64,000 bases of DNA, from the NCBI GenBank assembly GCA_036271555.1, contig DATBAK010000008.1:1-64000 (forward strand), read 5' to 3'. Within the stretch, counting starts at the first letter, position 1; each line of letters opens with the position of its first letter. Of the stretch, positions 25,398 through 33,544 are shown piece after piece. Made by a program: the position numbers and the translations under genes. Source of the stretch: Acidimicrobiia bacterium (GTDB taxonomy: Bacteria; Actinomycetota; Acidimicrobiia; IMCC26256; PALSA-610). The notes beneath the pieces were generated by a model that saw only the letters and a list, made by a program, of their open reading frames with translations, made no database searches and had not been told where the DNA came from.

Positions 25398-26204
25398 ATG
25401 CGACGCATGACTTCGCGCGCGGTGAGCGCGTTCGGGGCGGTCACACTCGCCGCCGCAGTGTGGGGTGCGGGTGCGGTTCCCGCAGGTGCGCGCGTCGCGA
25501 CGCGACCGGCGCATGCCACACCGGCCGGCGCGCACCTCAGCGCGGCCGGAAGCTACGAGGCGACGGTGCCCGCGGCGCGGATCAACAGCCACCTCGTGAT
25601 CACGCAAGGTCCCGAGGCCGCCAACTCCGGGACGTTCGAGTTCACCGACATCGGTGACTACGGCAACTGGATCACGCAGGGCCACTCGATCGCGATGATG
25701 ATCGCGTCGTCGGAACAAGGGCACGCGGGCGTCGTGCTCGTCGGCCACGTCACGCCGCACGGCATCGCCGGTTGGGTCGACATCCCGGGTTGGGGCCAGA
25801 TCACGTGGTCGGCGACGCGCGACGGCTCGACCGCGAGCGCGGCGAAGCGCGTCGCGAGTGAGCGGAACCAGCTCGCGGCGCAGGAGCAGCAGCCGCCGGG
25901 TAACGCGTCGGGCACGTACGGCGTGCAGTTCCCGCAGGGTCCGACGTTCTCCGACACGCTCGTGCTCAGCCACGACCGGTTCTCGTCGCGTTCGGGTCGC
26001 TTCTCGCTCGTGAACCTCGCCGACACCGGCAATTGGGTGCAGATGGGCAAGCACGTCGCGCTCGGCATCTCGAGTGGTGAGGACGCGGGCGTCGTCATGA
26101 TCGGCACGCGCACGACGAGCGGCTTCAACGGCGCGGGCACGCCCGGGCACTACTTCCAGCCGACGAGCGGCGTGTTCGACTGGTACGCGACGAAGACGAG
26201 CTGA
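25398..26204 (+). CDS. Secreted protein with two internal repeats, function unknown
   Basis: A 268-residue protein with an N-terminal export signal (charged start, then AFGAVTLAAAVWGAGAVPAGA). The mature part holds two homologous modules of about 80 residues: GSYEATVPAARINSHLVITQ with DIGDYGNWITQGHSIAMMI, and GTYGVQFPQGPTFSDTLVLS with LADTGNWVQMGKHVALGIS. Each has the pattern (D)xGNWxQ-G then GVVMIG/GVVLVG, so it is a duplicated beta-rich fold. No enzyme motif is seen. AAGGAGGA precedes the ATG. It stands alone. Confidence 0.8.
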   Translation: MRRMTSRAVSAFGAVTLAAAVWGAGAVPAGARVATRPAHATPAGAHLSAAGSYEATVPAARINSHLVITQGPEAANSGTFEFTDIGDYGNWITQGHSIAMMIASSEQGHAGVVLVGHVTPHGIAGWVDIPGWGQITWSATRDGSTASAAKRVASERNQLAAQEQQPPGNASGTYGVQFPQGPTFSDTLVLSHDRFSSRSGRFSLVNLADTGNWVQMGKHVALGISSGEDAGVVMIGTRTTSGFNGAGTPGHYFQPTSGVFDWYATKTS

Positions 26205-26276
26205 CGGCCGATCGCGTACTCGCTTCGGCCGGCGCGCGCCGATTGCGACGCCGCCGAATCGGGTACGCGGCCCGAT

Positions 26277-26708
26277 ATGGCCGAGAGGATCGTCGTCGGG
26301 TTCGACAACTCACCGGCGGCCCTGGCCGCGCTCGAATGGGCGAAGTGCCAGGCGCAACTCGTCGGCGCCGAGCTCGTCCTCGTGTACGTCTCGTCGGCCG
26401 CGCGTGCGTGGGAGCTCGCAGCCGCGCAGATCAACACCGACCCGATGCGCGCCGAGGCGAAGCGCCGGCTCGCGGGGGAGTGGACCGCGCCGCTGCGGGA
26501 GGCGGGGGTGCCGTACCGAGCGCGCGTGACCGAAGGTCGAGTCGCGGACGAGCTCATGAAGGTCGCGCGCGCCGAGGACGCTTCGCTCATCGTGGTCGGC
26601 ATGACGGCGCGCGGCACGCTCACCGAGTTGGTGTTCGGCAGCACGCGCCACGACCTCTTGCACCACGCGGTCCGGCCCGTCGTCGCGGTGCCCGCACCCG
26701 CCGCGTAG
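26277..26708 (+). CDS. Universal stress protein (UspA family)
   Basis: A 143-residue single-domain Usp. IVVGFDNSPAALAALEWA opens the fold, and VGMTARGTLTELVFGSTRHD carries a G-x2-G-x9-G-S type nucleotide loop in slightly altered form, so ATP binding is likely. It stands alone 70 nt before the acyltransferase block. A weak TACGCG lies 7 nt before the ATG. Confidence 0.87.
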   Translation: MAERIVVGFDNSPAALAALEWAKCQAQLVGAELVLVYVSSAARAWELAAAQINTDPMRAEAKRRLAGEWTAPLREAGVPYRARVTEGRVADELMKVARAEDASLIVVGMTARGTLTELVFGSTRHDLLHHAVRPVVAVPAPAA

Positions 26709-26768
26709 CCGGCCCGGCACCGGCGTCGTCTCGGCCGCGGGCGATGGTGGACGTTTCGGGGTGCCGGA

Positions 26769-26774
26769 TAACCT
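26769..26774 (+). promoter_or_regulatory. -10 hexamer TAACCT before acyltransferase copy 1
   Basis: TAACCT is 6 nt before GTG 26781 (TTCGGA between). The same arrangement is duplicated at 28755-28766. Confidence 0.5.
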
Positions 26775-26780
26775 TTCGGA

Positions 26781-28700
26781 GTGGAGGGGGCCGAGCGAGG
26801 CGGTGAAAGGATCGAGCGCGGGGGCGCCAAGATCGCCCACATCTCCGCGCTCGACGGCGCTCGCGGCCTCGCGGTCGCGGGGGTGCTGCTCTTCCACGGC
26901 AACCACTTGCGGGGCGGCTACCTCGGGGTCGACTTCTTCTTCACGCTCTCTGGGTTCCTGATCACGACGCTGTTGCTCGCGGAGTCGAGTCGCAGCGGCG
27001 CCGTGAGCCTGGGCAACTTCTGGGCCCGGCGGGCGCGACGACTGCTGCCCGCGCTCGCGGTGCTGATGGTCGGCGTCGTCGTCTACGCCCAGGTGCTCGC
27101 CAAGCCCGGTGAGCTCTCACAGATCCGCGGCGACGCGTTCGCGACTTTGCTCTACGCGGCGAACTGGCACGAGATCTTCTCGCACACGAGCTACTTCGCG
27201 TTGTTCAGCGCGCCGTCGCCCCTGAACCACACGTGGAGCCTCGCGATCGAAGAGCAGTTCTACGTGATCTGGCCGCTGCTGTTCGTCGTGCTGCTCACGC
27301 GGTTCAAGCGCGCGACGCCGAAGGCGGTGCTGGCGACGTCGCTCGGCCTCGCGACCGTCTCGAGCGTGTTGATGGTGGTGCTCTACGACCCCGCGCACAA
27401 CAACCGCGTGTACTTCGGGACCGACACGCGCGCGGCCGCGATCCTGTTCGGTGCCGCGCTCGCGGCGGCGCTCGCGGCGTACGGACCGCCGACGAGGCGC
27501 AGCGATCGGATCGCACTCGAGATCTCGGGCCTCGCGGGGCTCGCGGTGCTCGCGATCGCGTGGACGCGACTCGACGGGCAGTCGTCGACGCTCTATCGCG
27601 GTGGGTTCCTCGTGTGCGGCCTCGCGGCCACGGCGATCATCGCGACGGCGGTGCATCCCGACCGGATGCTCGTCGCCCGCGCGCTCTCGTTCGGTCCACT
27701 CTGCGGGCTCGGCCTCATCAGCTACGGCGTGTACCTGTACCACTGGCCGATCGACGTCGCGCTCGACGCGCAACGCGCCCATCTGAACGGATGGCCGCTG
27801 TTCGGATTGCAGACCGCCGTCGCGCTCGCCGCCGCGGTGTTGTCGTACCGCTACATCGAGCAGCCGATCCGGCGCGGGCGCGTGAACACCGTGCAGCTCC
27901 GCCGGCTCACGCCCGTGGTCGCGGTCGCGCTCGCGCTCGCGCTCTTTGCCACGACGAGCGGAGCGAGCTCGGCGCCGGCGGTGGCGGCGCCGAACACGCC
28001 GAGCTCGGCGAACCTCATGGTCGAGAGCGCGCTCGTGGCGCGCCAACGAGCGACAGCCGACGCGCCGCGCGTCATGGTCGTCGGGAACTCGGTCGCGTTC
28101 CTGCTCGCGCGCGGCTTCGTCGATCTGCAGGCGACGCCGAAGCCGGTCGTGTTCAACGGCTCCGTGCTCGGATGCATCTTTCCGCCCGAGATCCTGCGGC
28201 CGCCGGCCGAGGTGAACGGCGGCATCGTCGACCTCGCCCCGTGCCATCCGGCATGGGAAGCGCGCGCGGTCGCGGCCTTCCGTCCGACCGTCGTCTACTG
28301 GATCGCGAGCACGCGCGGCGCGATCGGCGGTAAGTACCGCGGGCAGACGATGACCGGCTGCTCACCTCTGTTCGACGAGGTGTACGAGCGCGACCTCCGG
28401 CGCGAGATCGCGCAGCTGGGCCGGTTCGGCGCCAAGGTCGTGATCACGACGTCGGCGTACTCACGCCGCGACGGCGCCGCGAACGATCCTGCACAGGACG
28501 ACTGCGAGAACGCGATGCGGCGGAGCGTCGCGGCGGCGACGGGTTCGCAACTCGTCGACCTGTTCTCATACGTCTGCCCCAAGGGCGAGTGCCGGTCGAA
28601 GATCGACGGTGTCACCCTGCGGTCCGACGGTCTGCACTACGAGGGTGCAGGGGCGGATCTCGTCGCGCGCTGGCTCTACTCGCAGGTGCGCTCGCCGTAA
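26781..28700 (+). CDS. Acyltransferase-3/SGNH fusion, copy 1 (OafA-like)
   Basis: A 639-residue integral membrane O-acyltransferase. Residues 20-390 are an Acyl_transf_3 domain with about ten helices: HISALDGARGLAVAGVLLFH, the catalytic-type motif GGYLGVDFFFTLSGFLITTL and HTWSLAIEEQFYVIWPLL. The C-terminal 210 residues are an extracytoplasmic SGNH domain with the nucleophile block RVMVVGNSVAF (about 430; Asn replaces the usual Asp of GDS) and the RSDGLHY Asp/His block (about 615). Such fusions acetylate surface polysaccharides. Start GTG is leaderless. The neighbour at 28767 is its near-identical tandem copy except in the SGNH part. Confidence 0.9.
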   Translation: MEGAERGGERIERGGAKIAHISALDGARGLAVAGVLLFHGNHLRGGYLGVDFFFTLSGFLITTLLLAESSRSGAVSLGNFWARRARRLLPALAVLMVGVVVYAQVLAKPGELSQIRGDAFATLLYAANWHEIFSHTSYFALFSAPSPLNHTWSLAIEEQFYVIWPLLFVVLLTRFKRATPKAVLATSLGLATVSSVLMVVLYDPAHNNRVYFGTDTRAAAILFGAALAAALAAYGPPTRRSDRIALEISGLAGLAVLAIAWTRLDGQSSTLYRGGFLVCGLAATAIIATAVHPDRMLVARALSFGPLCGLGLISYGVYLYHWPIDVALDAQRAHLNGWPLFGLQTAVALAAAVLSYRYIEQPIRRGRVNTVQLRRLTPVVAVALALALFATTSGASSAPAVAAPNTPSSANLMVESALVARQRATADAPRVMVVGNSVAFLLARGFVDLQATPKPVVFNGSVLGCIFPPEILRPPAEVNGGIVDLAPCHPAWEARAVAAFRPTVVYWIASTRGAIGGKYRGQTMTGCSPLFDEVYERDLRREIAQLGRFGAKVVITTSAYSRRDGAANDPAQDDCENAMRRSVAAATGSQLVDLFSYVCPKGECRSKIDGVTLRSDGLHYEGAGADLVARWLYSQVRSP

Positions 28701-28754
28701 CGCCCGCAGATCCTGCCCGGGCGCGCGCGATGGTGCCGTTTTCGAGGGCGCGGA

Positions 28755-28760
28755 TACCCT
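28755..28760 (+). promoter_or_regulatory. -10 hexamer TACCCT before acyltransferase copy 2
   Basis: TACCCT, then TTCGGA, then GTG 28767. The surrounding 20 nt match the promoter of copy 1, so the duplication carried its promoter. Confidence 0.5.
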
Positions 28761-28766
28761 TTCGGA

Positions 28767-30668
28767 GTGGAGGGGGCCAGGGACGGGGCCGCGAGAATCG
28801 CGCACATCTCGGCGCTCGACGGCGCGCGCGGGATGGCGGTCGCGGGGGTGCTGCTCTTCCATGGCGACCACTTGCGGGGCGGCTATCTCGGCGTGGATTT
28901 CTTCTTCACGCTCTCTGGGTTCCTGATCACGACGCTGTTGCTCGCGGAGTCGAGTCGCAGCGGTGCCGTGAGCCTGGGCAACTTCTGGGCTCGGCGGGCG
29001 CGACGACTGCTGCCCGCGCTCGCGGTGCTGATGGTCGGCGTCGCGATCTACGCGCAGGTGCTCGCCAAGCCCGGTGAGCTCTCACAAATCCGTGGCGACG
29101 CGTTCGCGACGTTGTTCTACTTCGCGAACTGGCACGAGATCTTCTCGCACACCAGCTACTTCACTCTGTTCCTCGCGCCGTCGCCGCTGAACCACACGTG
29201 GAGCCTCGCGATCGAAGAGCAGTTCTACGTGATCTGGCCGCTGCTGTTCGTCGTGCTGCTCACGCGGTTCAAGCGTGCGACGCCGAAGGCGGTGCTGGTC
29301 ACCTCGCTGGCGATGGCGAGCATCTCGAGCGGGTTGATGATCGCCTTGTACAACCCGGCGCACACGAACCGCGTCTATTTCGGGACCGACACGCGCGCGG
29401 CCGCGATCCTGTTCGGTGCCGCGCTCGCGGCGGCACTCGCTGCGTACGGACCGCCGACGCGCCGCAATGATCGGATCGCACTCGAAGCCGTCGGTCTCGT
29501 CGGTGTCGCGGTGCTCGCGGTCGCGTGGACGGGGCTCGACGGGCAATCGGCCGACCTCTATCGCGGTGGCTTCCTCGTCTGCGGCCTCGCGGCGACGGCG
29601 ATCATCGCGACCGCGGTGCATCCCGACCGGATGCTCGTCGCGCGGGCGCTGTCGTTCGGTCCGCTGTGTGGTCTCGGTCTGATCAGCTACGGGCTGTACC
29701 TGTACCACTGGCCGATCGACATCGCGCTCGACGCGCAACGCGCGCACCTGCACGGTTGGCCGCTGTTCGGATTGCAGACCGCGGTCGCGCTCGCCGCCGC
29801 GCTCGTGTCGTACCACTACATCGAGCAGCCGATTCGTCGTGGCCGTGTGAGCGCGCTCCAGCTGCGCCGCTTGTCACCGGCAATCGCGCTCGGGCTCGCG
29901 GTCGCGTTGTTCGTCACGACGGCCGGCACCGGCAGCAGCGCGAGCGCGAGCGGGAGCGGCGCGATCACGGGCAAGTCGGCGCAGCTCGAGCTGCTCGCCG
30001 CGCACCGCGCACGAGCGCTTGCGTCGGCGGACGAGCCCCGCGTGATGATCGCGGGCGACTCGGTCGCCGATCTCCTCGCGCAGACGCTCCAGAGCATGCG
30101 GACCACGCCGCCCGTCGCCGTGTACAACGCGGGATATGCAGGCTGTAACTCGCTGCCGGGCGTGACGGAGAATCGGTCGCGACGTACCGACGGCTCGACC
30201 GTCGTCGAACCGACCGCGCCGTGCGATCCGGCGTGGGAGCTCCCGGCACTGGAGGCGTTCGATCCCGACGTCGTGGTGTGGCTCACGAGCAGCCCGGCCG
30301 ACGACCTGATGCAGCACGGGCACTGGATCTCGACGTGCGGCGCGCGGTACGCGGACGAGTTCCGGCGCGAGCTCACGCGCGTCGTCGGCGTGCTGGGCTC
30401 GCACGGCGCGCATGTCGTGCTCACGACGTCGGCGTACCCGCGGTTCCGGAACGCCGACAACGACGCCGCGGCCGACTGCCAGAACCGGCTGCGGCGCCAG
30501 GTCGCGTCCGCCACCGGCACCAAGCTCGTCGATCTGTTCTCGTACGTCTGCCCGCACGGCAAGTGCCGCACGAAGCAGGACGGCGTGTTCCTCCGCTCGG
30601 ACGGCATCCACTACGCCGGGCCCGGCGGACGGCTCATCGGCGCCTGGCTGCTGAAGCACCTCCGTTGA
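28767..30668 (+). CDS. Acyltransferase-3/SGNH fusion, copy 2 (OafA-like)
   Basis: A 633-residue tandem paralogue of the preceding gene. The membrane acyltransferase half (residues 1-385) is almost identical to copy 1 in protein and DNA. The C-terminal SGNH half is clearly diverged: it keeps the classical nucleophile block VMIAGDSVADLLAQ (about 425) where copy 1 has GNS, adds about ten residues before the Asp/His block, and ends RSDGIHYAGPGG. This suggests the same membrane acyl donor machinery with a different acceptor or esterase specificity. GTG start. Confidence 0.9.
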   Translation: MEGARDGAARIAHISALDGARGMAVAGVLLFHGDHLRGGYLGVDFFFTLSGFLITTLLLAESSRSGAVSLGNFWARRARRLLPALAVLMVGVAIYAQVLAKPGELSQIRGDAFATLFYFANWHEIFSHTSYFTLFLAPSPLNHTWSLAIEEQFYVIWPLLFVVLLTRFKRATPKAVLVTSLAMASISSGLMIALYNPAHTNRVYFGTDTRAAAILFGAALAAALAAYGPPTRRNDRIALEAVGLVGVAVLAVAWTGLDGQSADLYRGGFLVCGLAATAIIATAVHPDRMLVARALSFGPLCGLGLISYGLYLYHWPIDIALDAQRAHLHGWPLFGLQTAVALAAALVSYHYIEQPIRRGRVSALQLRRLSPAIALGLAVALFVTTAGTGSSASASGSGAITGKSAQLELLAAHRARALASADEPRVMIAGDSVADLLAQTLQSMRTTPPVAVYNAGYAGCNSLPGVTENRSRRTDGSTVVEPTAPCDPAWELPALEAFDPDVVVWLTSSPADDLMQHGHWISTCGARYADEFRRELTRVVGVLGSHGAHVVLTTSAYPRFRNADNDAAADCQNRLRRQVASATGTKLVDLFSYVCPHGKCRTKQDGVFLRSDGIHYAGPGGRLIGAWLLKHLR

Positions 30669-30684
30669 CTCCGGACGCGGCGCG

Positions 30685-31491
30685 ATGAAGGTGTGGGTCG
30701 CGACGACCGCGCTCGTGGCGTTCTTCGCTGTGGGTGGCTGGTACATGTGGCACGGCGACACGCCGTACACGCCTCCCGCGCCGACTGCCGCCGCGGTCGA
30801 GAAGGGGGCCGCGGCACGGATCACGGCCGCACGCTCCGCCGCCGAGACCGCGCCCACCGGATCGACGCGGGTGCTCCTCGTGGGGAACTCACTCGCGTAC
30901 TACATCGGCAGCTCGTTCAAGGCGATTCCGTCGGTCGCAGTTCTCGACGCCGCGGTCACCGCGTGCACGTTTCCCCCTCAGATCGTCGGACAGCGAATCG
31001 CGCTCGCCGATGGTGCGTCCCTGTCGCGGGAGCCGTGTGCGCCCGCGTGGGAGTCCGATGTCGTGAGGGCCTTCCACCCGTCGATCGTGTTCTGGCTCGA
31101 CGATGACCCGCCCCGTGGCGGGGGCACCTATCGCGGCAAGCCGATTGCGCCGTGCTCGGCGACCTACGACGCGCTGTACGAACGCGACCTGCGCGCCGAG
31201 ATCGCGAAGCTCGGCGCGACGGGTGCAACGGTCGTCGTGACCACGTCGGCGTACTCGGGTATCGCCGGACACGGCGATGACCGCGCCGACGATTGCCAGA
31301 ACCGCGCGAAGCGCGCGGCCGTGGCGCGGTCGACGGCTCGCCTCGTCGATCTCGCGGCGTTCGTGTGCCCGAGCGGACACTGCGTGACGAAGCGCAACGG
31401 GTTGGTGCTCCGGCCCGACGGTTTCCATTACGAAGGCCCGGGAGGCGAGTTCGTCGCGCGGTGGCTGCTCGGGCAGGTCCGTGGTACCTAG
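30685..31491 (+). CDS. Membrane-anchored SGNH-hydrolase-like protein
   Basis: A 268-residue protein: an N-terminal helix (VATTALVAFFAVGGWYMW), the short outside motif HGDTP, then an SGNH domain homologous to the C-terminal halves of the two acyltransferases 17 nt upstream. Nucleophile block VLLVGNSLAYYIG (about residue 62) and Asp/His block RPDGFHYEGPGG (about 244). Family knowledge suggests transfer or removal of acyl groups on exported glycans. A close paralogue with the same anchor lies at 52977-53792. The downstream gene is convergent. Confidence 0.82.
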   Translation: MKVWVATTALVAFFAVGGWYMWHGDTPYTPPAPTAAAVEKGAAARITAARSAAETAPTGSTRVLLVGNSLAYYIGSSFKAIPSVAVLDAAVTACTFPPQIVGQRIALADGASLSREPCAPAWESDVVRAFHPSIVFWLDDDPPRGGGTYRGKPIAPCSATYDALYERDLRAEIAKLGATGATVVVTTSAYSGIAGHGDDRADDCQNRAKRAAVARSTARLVDLAAFVCPSGHCVTKRNGLVLRPDGFHYEGPGGEFVARWLLGQVRGT

Positions 31492-31492
31492 C

Positions 31493-33544
31493 TCACGACG
31501 AGAGCGGGAAGCACGTGACCTTGTTGCAATACGCCGAGTAGAACGCGTCGAGCAGATGTACATCGACCTGATCGTTGCCGTAGGTGCCGCGGCGGCTGTA
31601 CGGCGGGATCAACGCGAGCTGGAGCAGCTTGCCCTGGTCGAGCGTGGGCGACTGCACAACGCCTTGCCGCAGCAGCTTCTGCACCGTTGGTGACGCGAGC
31701 GCGGCGACGGGGTCGGTCTGCATGCGGCCGAGCGCGCGGGTGAGCGCGAGCGCTTCGAGCGCGGGATAGGCGCGGTCGATTCGTTCGATCGCACCGGGCG
31801 CGAGGACGATCTCCTTGCCCTTCACCTCGCTCGCGAGCTCGTCGAGGAGCTTCGTGCGACGCGCCACGAGATCGTTGAACTCCGCGGTCCGACCGGGTCC
31901 GTACGGTTCCCACAGCAAGAGCGCGCCGGGGCCCGTCGGGGTGCGCGCGAGCTCGCTCGAGACCTGGATCGTCTGGATCTTCTTGGTCCAGTGGTAGCTC
32001 CGCTGCTTGCCGTAGATGGTGTCGGCATCGCTTTGGGGCACCTCGACGCGTACGCCGGCTTGCACGAGGCGGAAGATGAGCTGCGGCGCGAGCGAGAGGG
32101 TGGCGTCGGTGCCGACTTCGGTCACGAGCACCGGAGCGTTGCGGTTGATGTGCGAGAGCACCGCGCGGTCGAGACGGCGCTCGATCGCGAACTCCTTGAC
32201 CTCTCGGTTGTGATCGTCCTTGTCGTTGACGACGACGACGGAACCGGCGATCAGCGCGGACACGACGAGGAGCGCCGGAGCAACGACGCGCCAGGTTCGA
32301 GCGCTCGGCGCGCGCTCGAGCGCGCGTCGGAGCAGCGGCGCGACGGCGATGCCGATCGCAGCCCAGGTGAGCAGGGCTGCGGTCCACGTCCAGCGGTAGA
32401 GGTTGACGCGGCTCGACTCGAAGCTGCGCGGCACGTTGCTGCCGTTGACGGCGCCGGCGACGAGCAGCACCAGCGCGACCCCCGCCAGTCGCGCCAGCGC
32501 GGGGGAACGGCGCCGCTGGCCCACGAGGATCGCACCCAGCACGACGACGACCGCGATCGCGAGGACCGTGCGCAGCGCACCGGCGGAGAAGATGAAGAAG
32601 TTCCCGGTTGTGTCGGTTCGCGTCAGCACGCCGTTCGGCGCGATCGCGTGCACGACCTGGTGCAGGCCGGCCGAGAAGCCCAGCGTCGGCCGCGTGTTGT
32701 CGCGCGCGAAGCGGACGATCGCGGTGAGGTTGCCGGGGTGACCCGTGAACTGTTGAACGAGCACGGGCGACCAGCACACGGCGAAGATCGCGGTCGAGAC
32801 GAGCAACCATGGTCGCAGCGTTCCGCGCGGCGCGGACACGTGCTTGCGTCGGGCTGCAGCGAGCTGCACGACGATCGCGATCAGCATGACGGCAACGAGT
32901 ACGAAGACGAGCAGCGCGTTCGCAAGATGTTGTTGCGCGGCGTAGCTCGCCACGAACGCGGTCAGCGGCAGGAGCCGGAAGTCGCCGTCGATCACCGCCC
33001 ACACGAGCACGGCCGTACACAACAGCGAGTACATGGTCATGTTCGAGCTCAGCGTGTCGACGAGCACCGCAGTGCCGCCCGAGAACATGACCGCGAGGAG
33101 CAACACGCCGGCCCACAACATTGCGTTGAGGCCGAGGCGGCGGAAGAACACCCACGCGGCGATGAGCACGCCCGCCGCGTTGATCGCGGCGGCGGTGAGC
33201 AGCGGCCCCCACGTCATGCCGAGCAGTCGCAACGGGATCGCGAGGAGGTAGAACTCCATCGGACCCGGGTGGTTCGTCGAGATCAGGTCTCCGTAGAGCC
33301 CGGATGTCGACGGCAGGCCGGTGAGCGGCGGATGCCGGCTGAACACGTCGAGCGCACGCGTCGCGATGTTCGCCTCGTCGCCGCTGGGGATCCAGTGGTC
33401 GTGGTAGGAGCGGACGACCGCGACGACGAACGGCACGACGAGCAGGACGAACATCGCGATCGCGAGCTGCCGATCGCGGCCTACGAGATCGCGCAAACGG
33501 CGCGACGGCCGCGCGAACCAATTCGTCTCCGTCAGGTCGTTCAC
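31493..33544 (-). CDS. Polytopic membrane protein, GT-C-like glycosyltransferase
   Basis: A 683-residue protein with about ten or more membrane helices and a C-terminal outside domain of about 230 residues ending YNK-type CNKVTCFPLSS. The first outside loop has HDHWIPSGDEANIATRA, an acidic loop typical of GT-C polyprenyl-phosphate-sugar transferases, and TNHPGPMEFYLLAIPLRLLG, reminiscent of ArnT/PMT-like loops. The sugar cannot be told. The GTG start overlaps the stop of the preceding membrane protein gene (TCAC on the plus strand), so the two are coupled. Confidence 0.72.
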   Translation of the reverse strand: MNDLTETNWFARPSRRLRDLVGRDRQLAIAMFVLLVVPFVVAVVRSYHDHWIPSGDEANIATRALDVFSRHPPLTGLPSTSGLYGDLISTNHPGPMEFYLLAIPLRLLGMTWGPLLTAAAINAAGVLIAAWVFFRRLGLNAMLWAGVLLLAVMFSGGTAVLVDTLSSNMTMYSLLCTAVLVWAVIDGDFRLLPLTAFVASYAAQQHLANALLVFVLVAVMLIAIVVQLAAARRKHVSAPRGTLRPWLLVSTAIFAVCWSPVLVQQFTGHPGNLTAIVRFARDNTRPTLGFSAGLHQVVHAIAPNGVLTRTDTTGNFFIFSAGALRTVLAIAVVVVLGAILVGQRRRSPALARLAGVALVLLVAGAVNGSNVPRSFESSRVNLYRWTWTAALLTWAAIGIAVAPLLRRALERAPSARTWRVVAPALLVVSALIAGSVVVVNDKDDHNREVKEFAIERRLDRAVLSHINRNAPVLVTEVGTDATLSLAPQLIFRLVQAGVRVEVPQSDADTIYGKQRSYHWTKKIQTIQVSSELARTPTGPGALLLWEPYGPGRTAEFNDLVARRTKLLDELASEVKGKEIVLAPGAIERIDRAYPALEALALTRALGRMQTDPVAALASPTVQKLLRQGVVQSPTLDQGKLLQLALIPPYSRRGTYGNDQVDVHLLDAFYSAYCNKVTCFPLSS

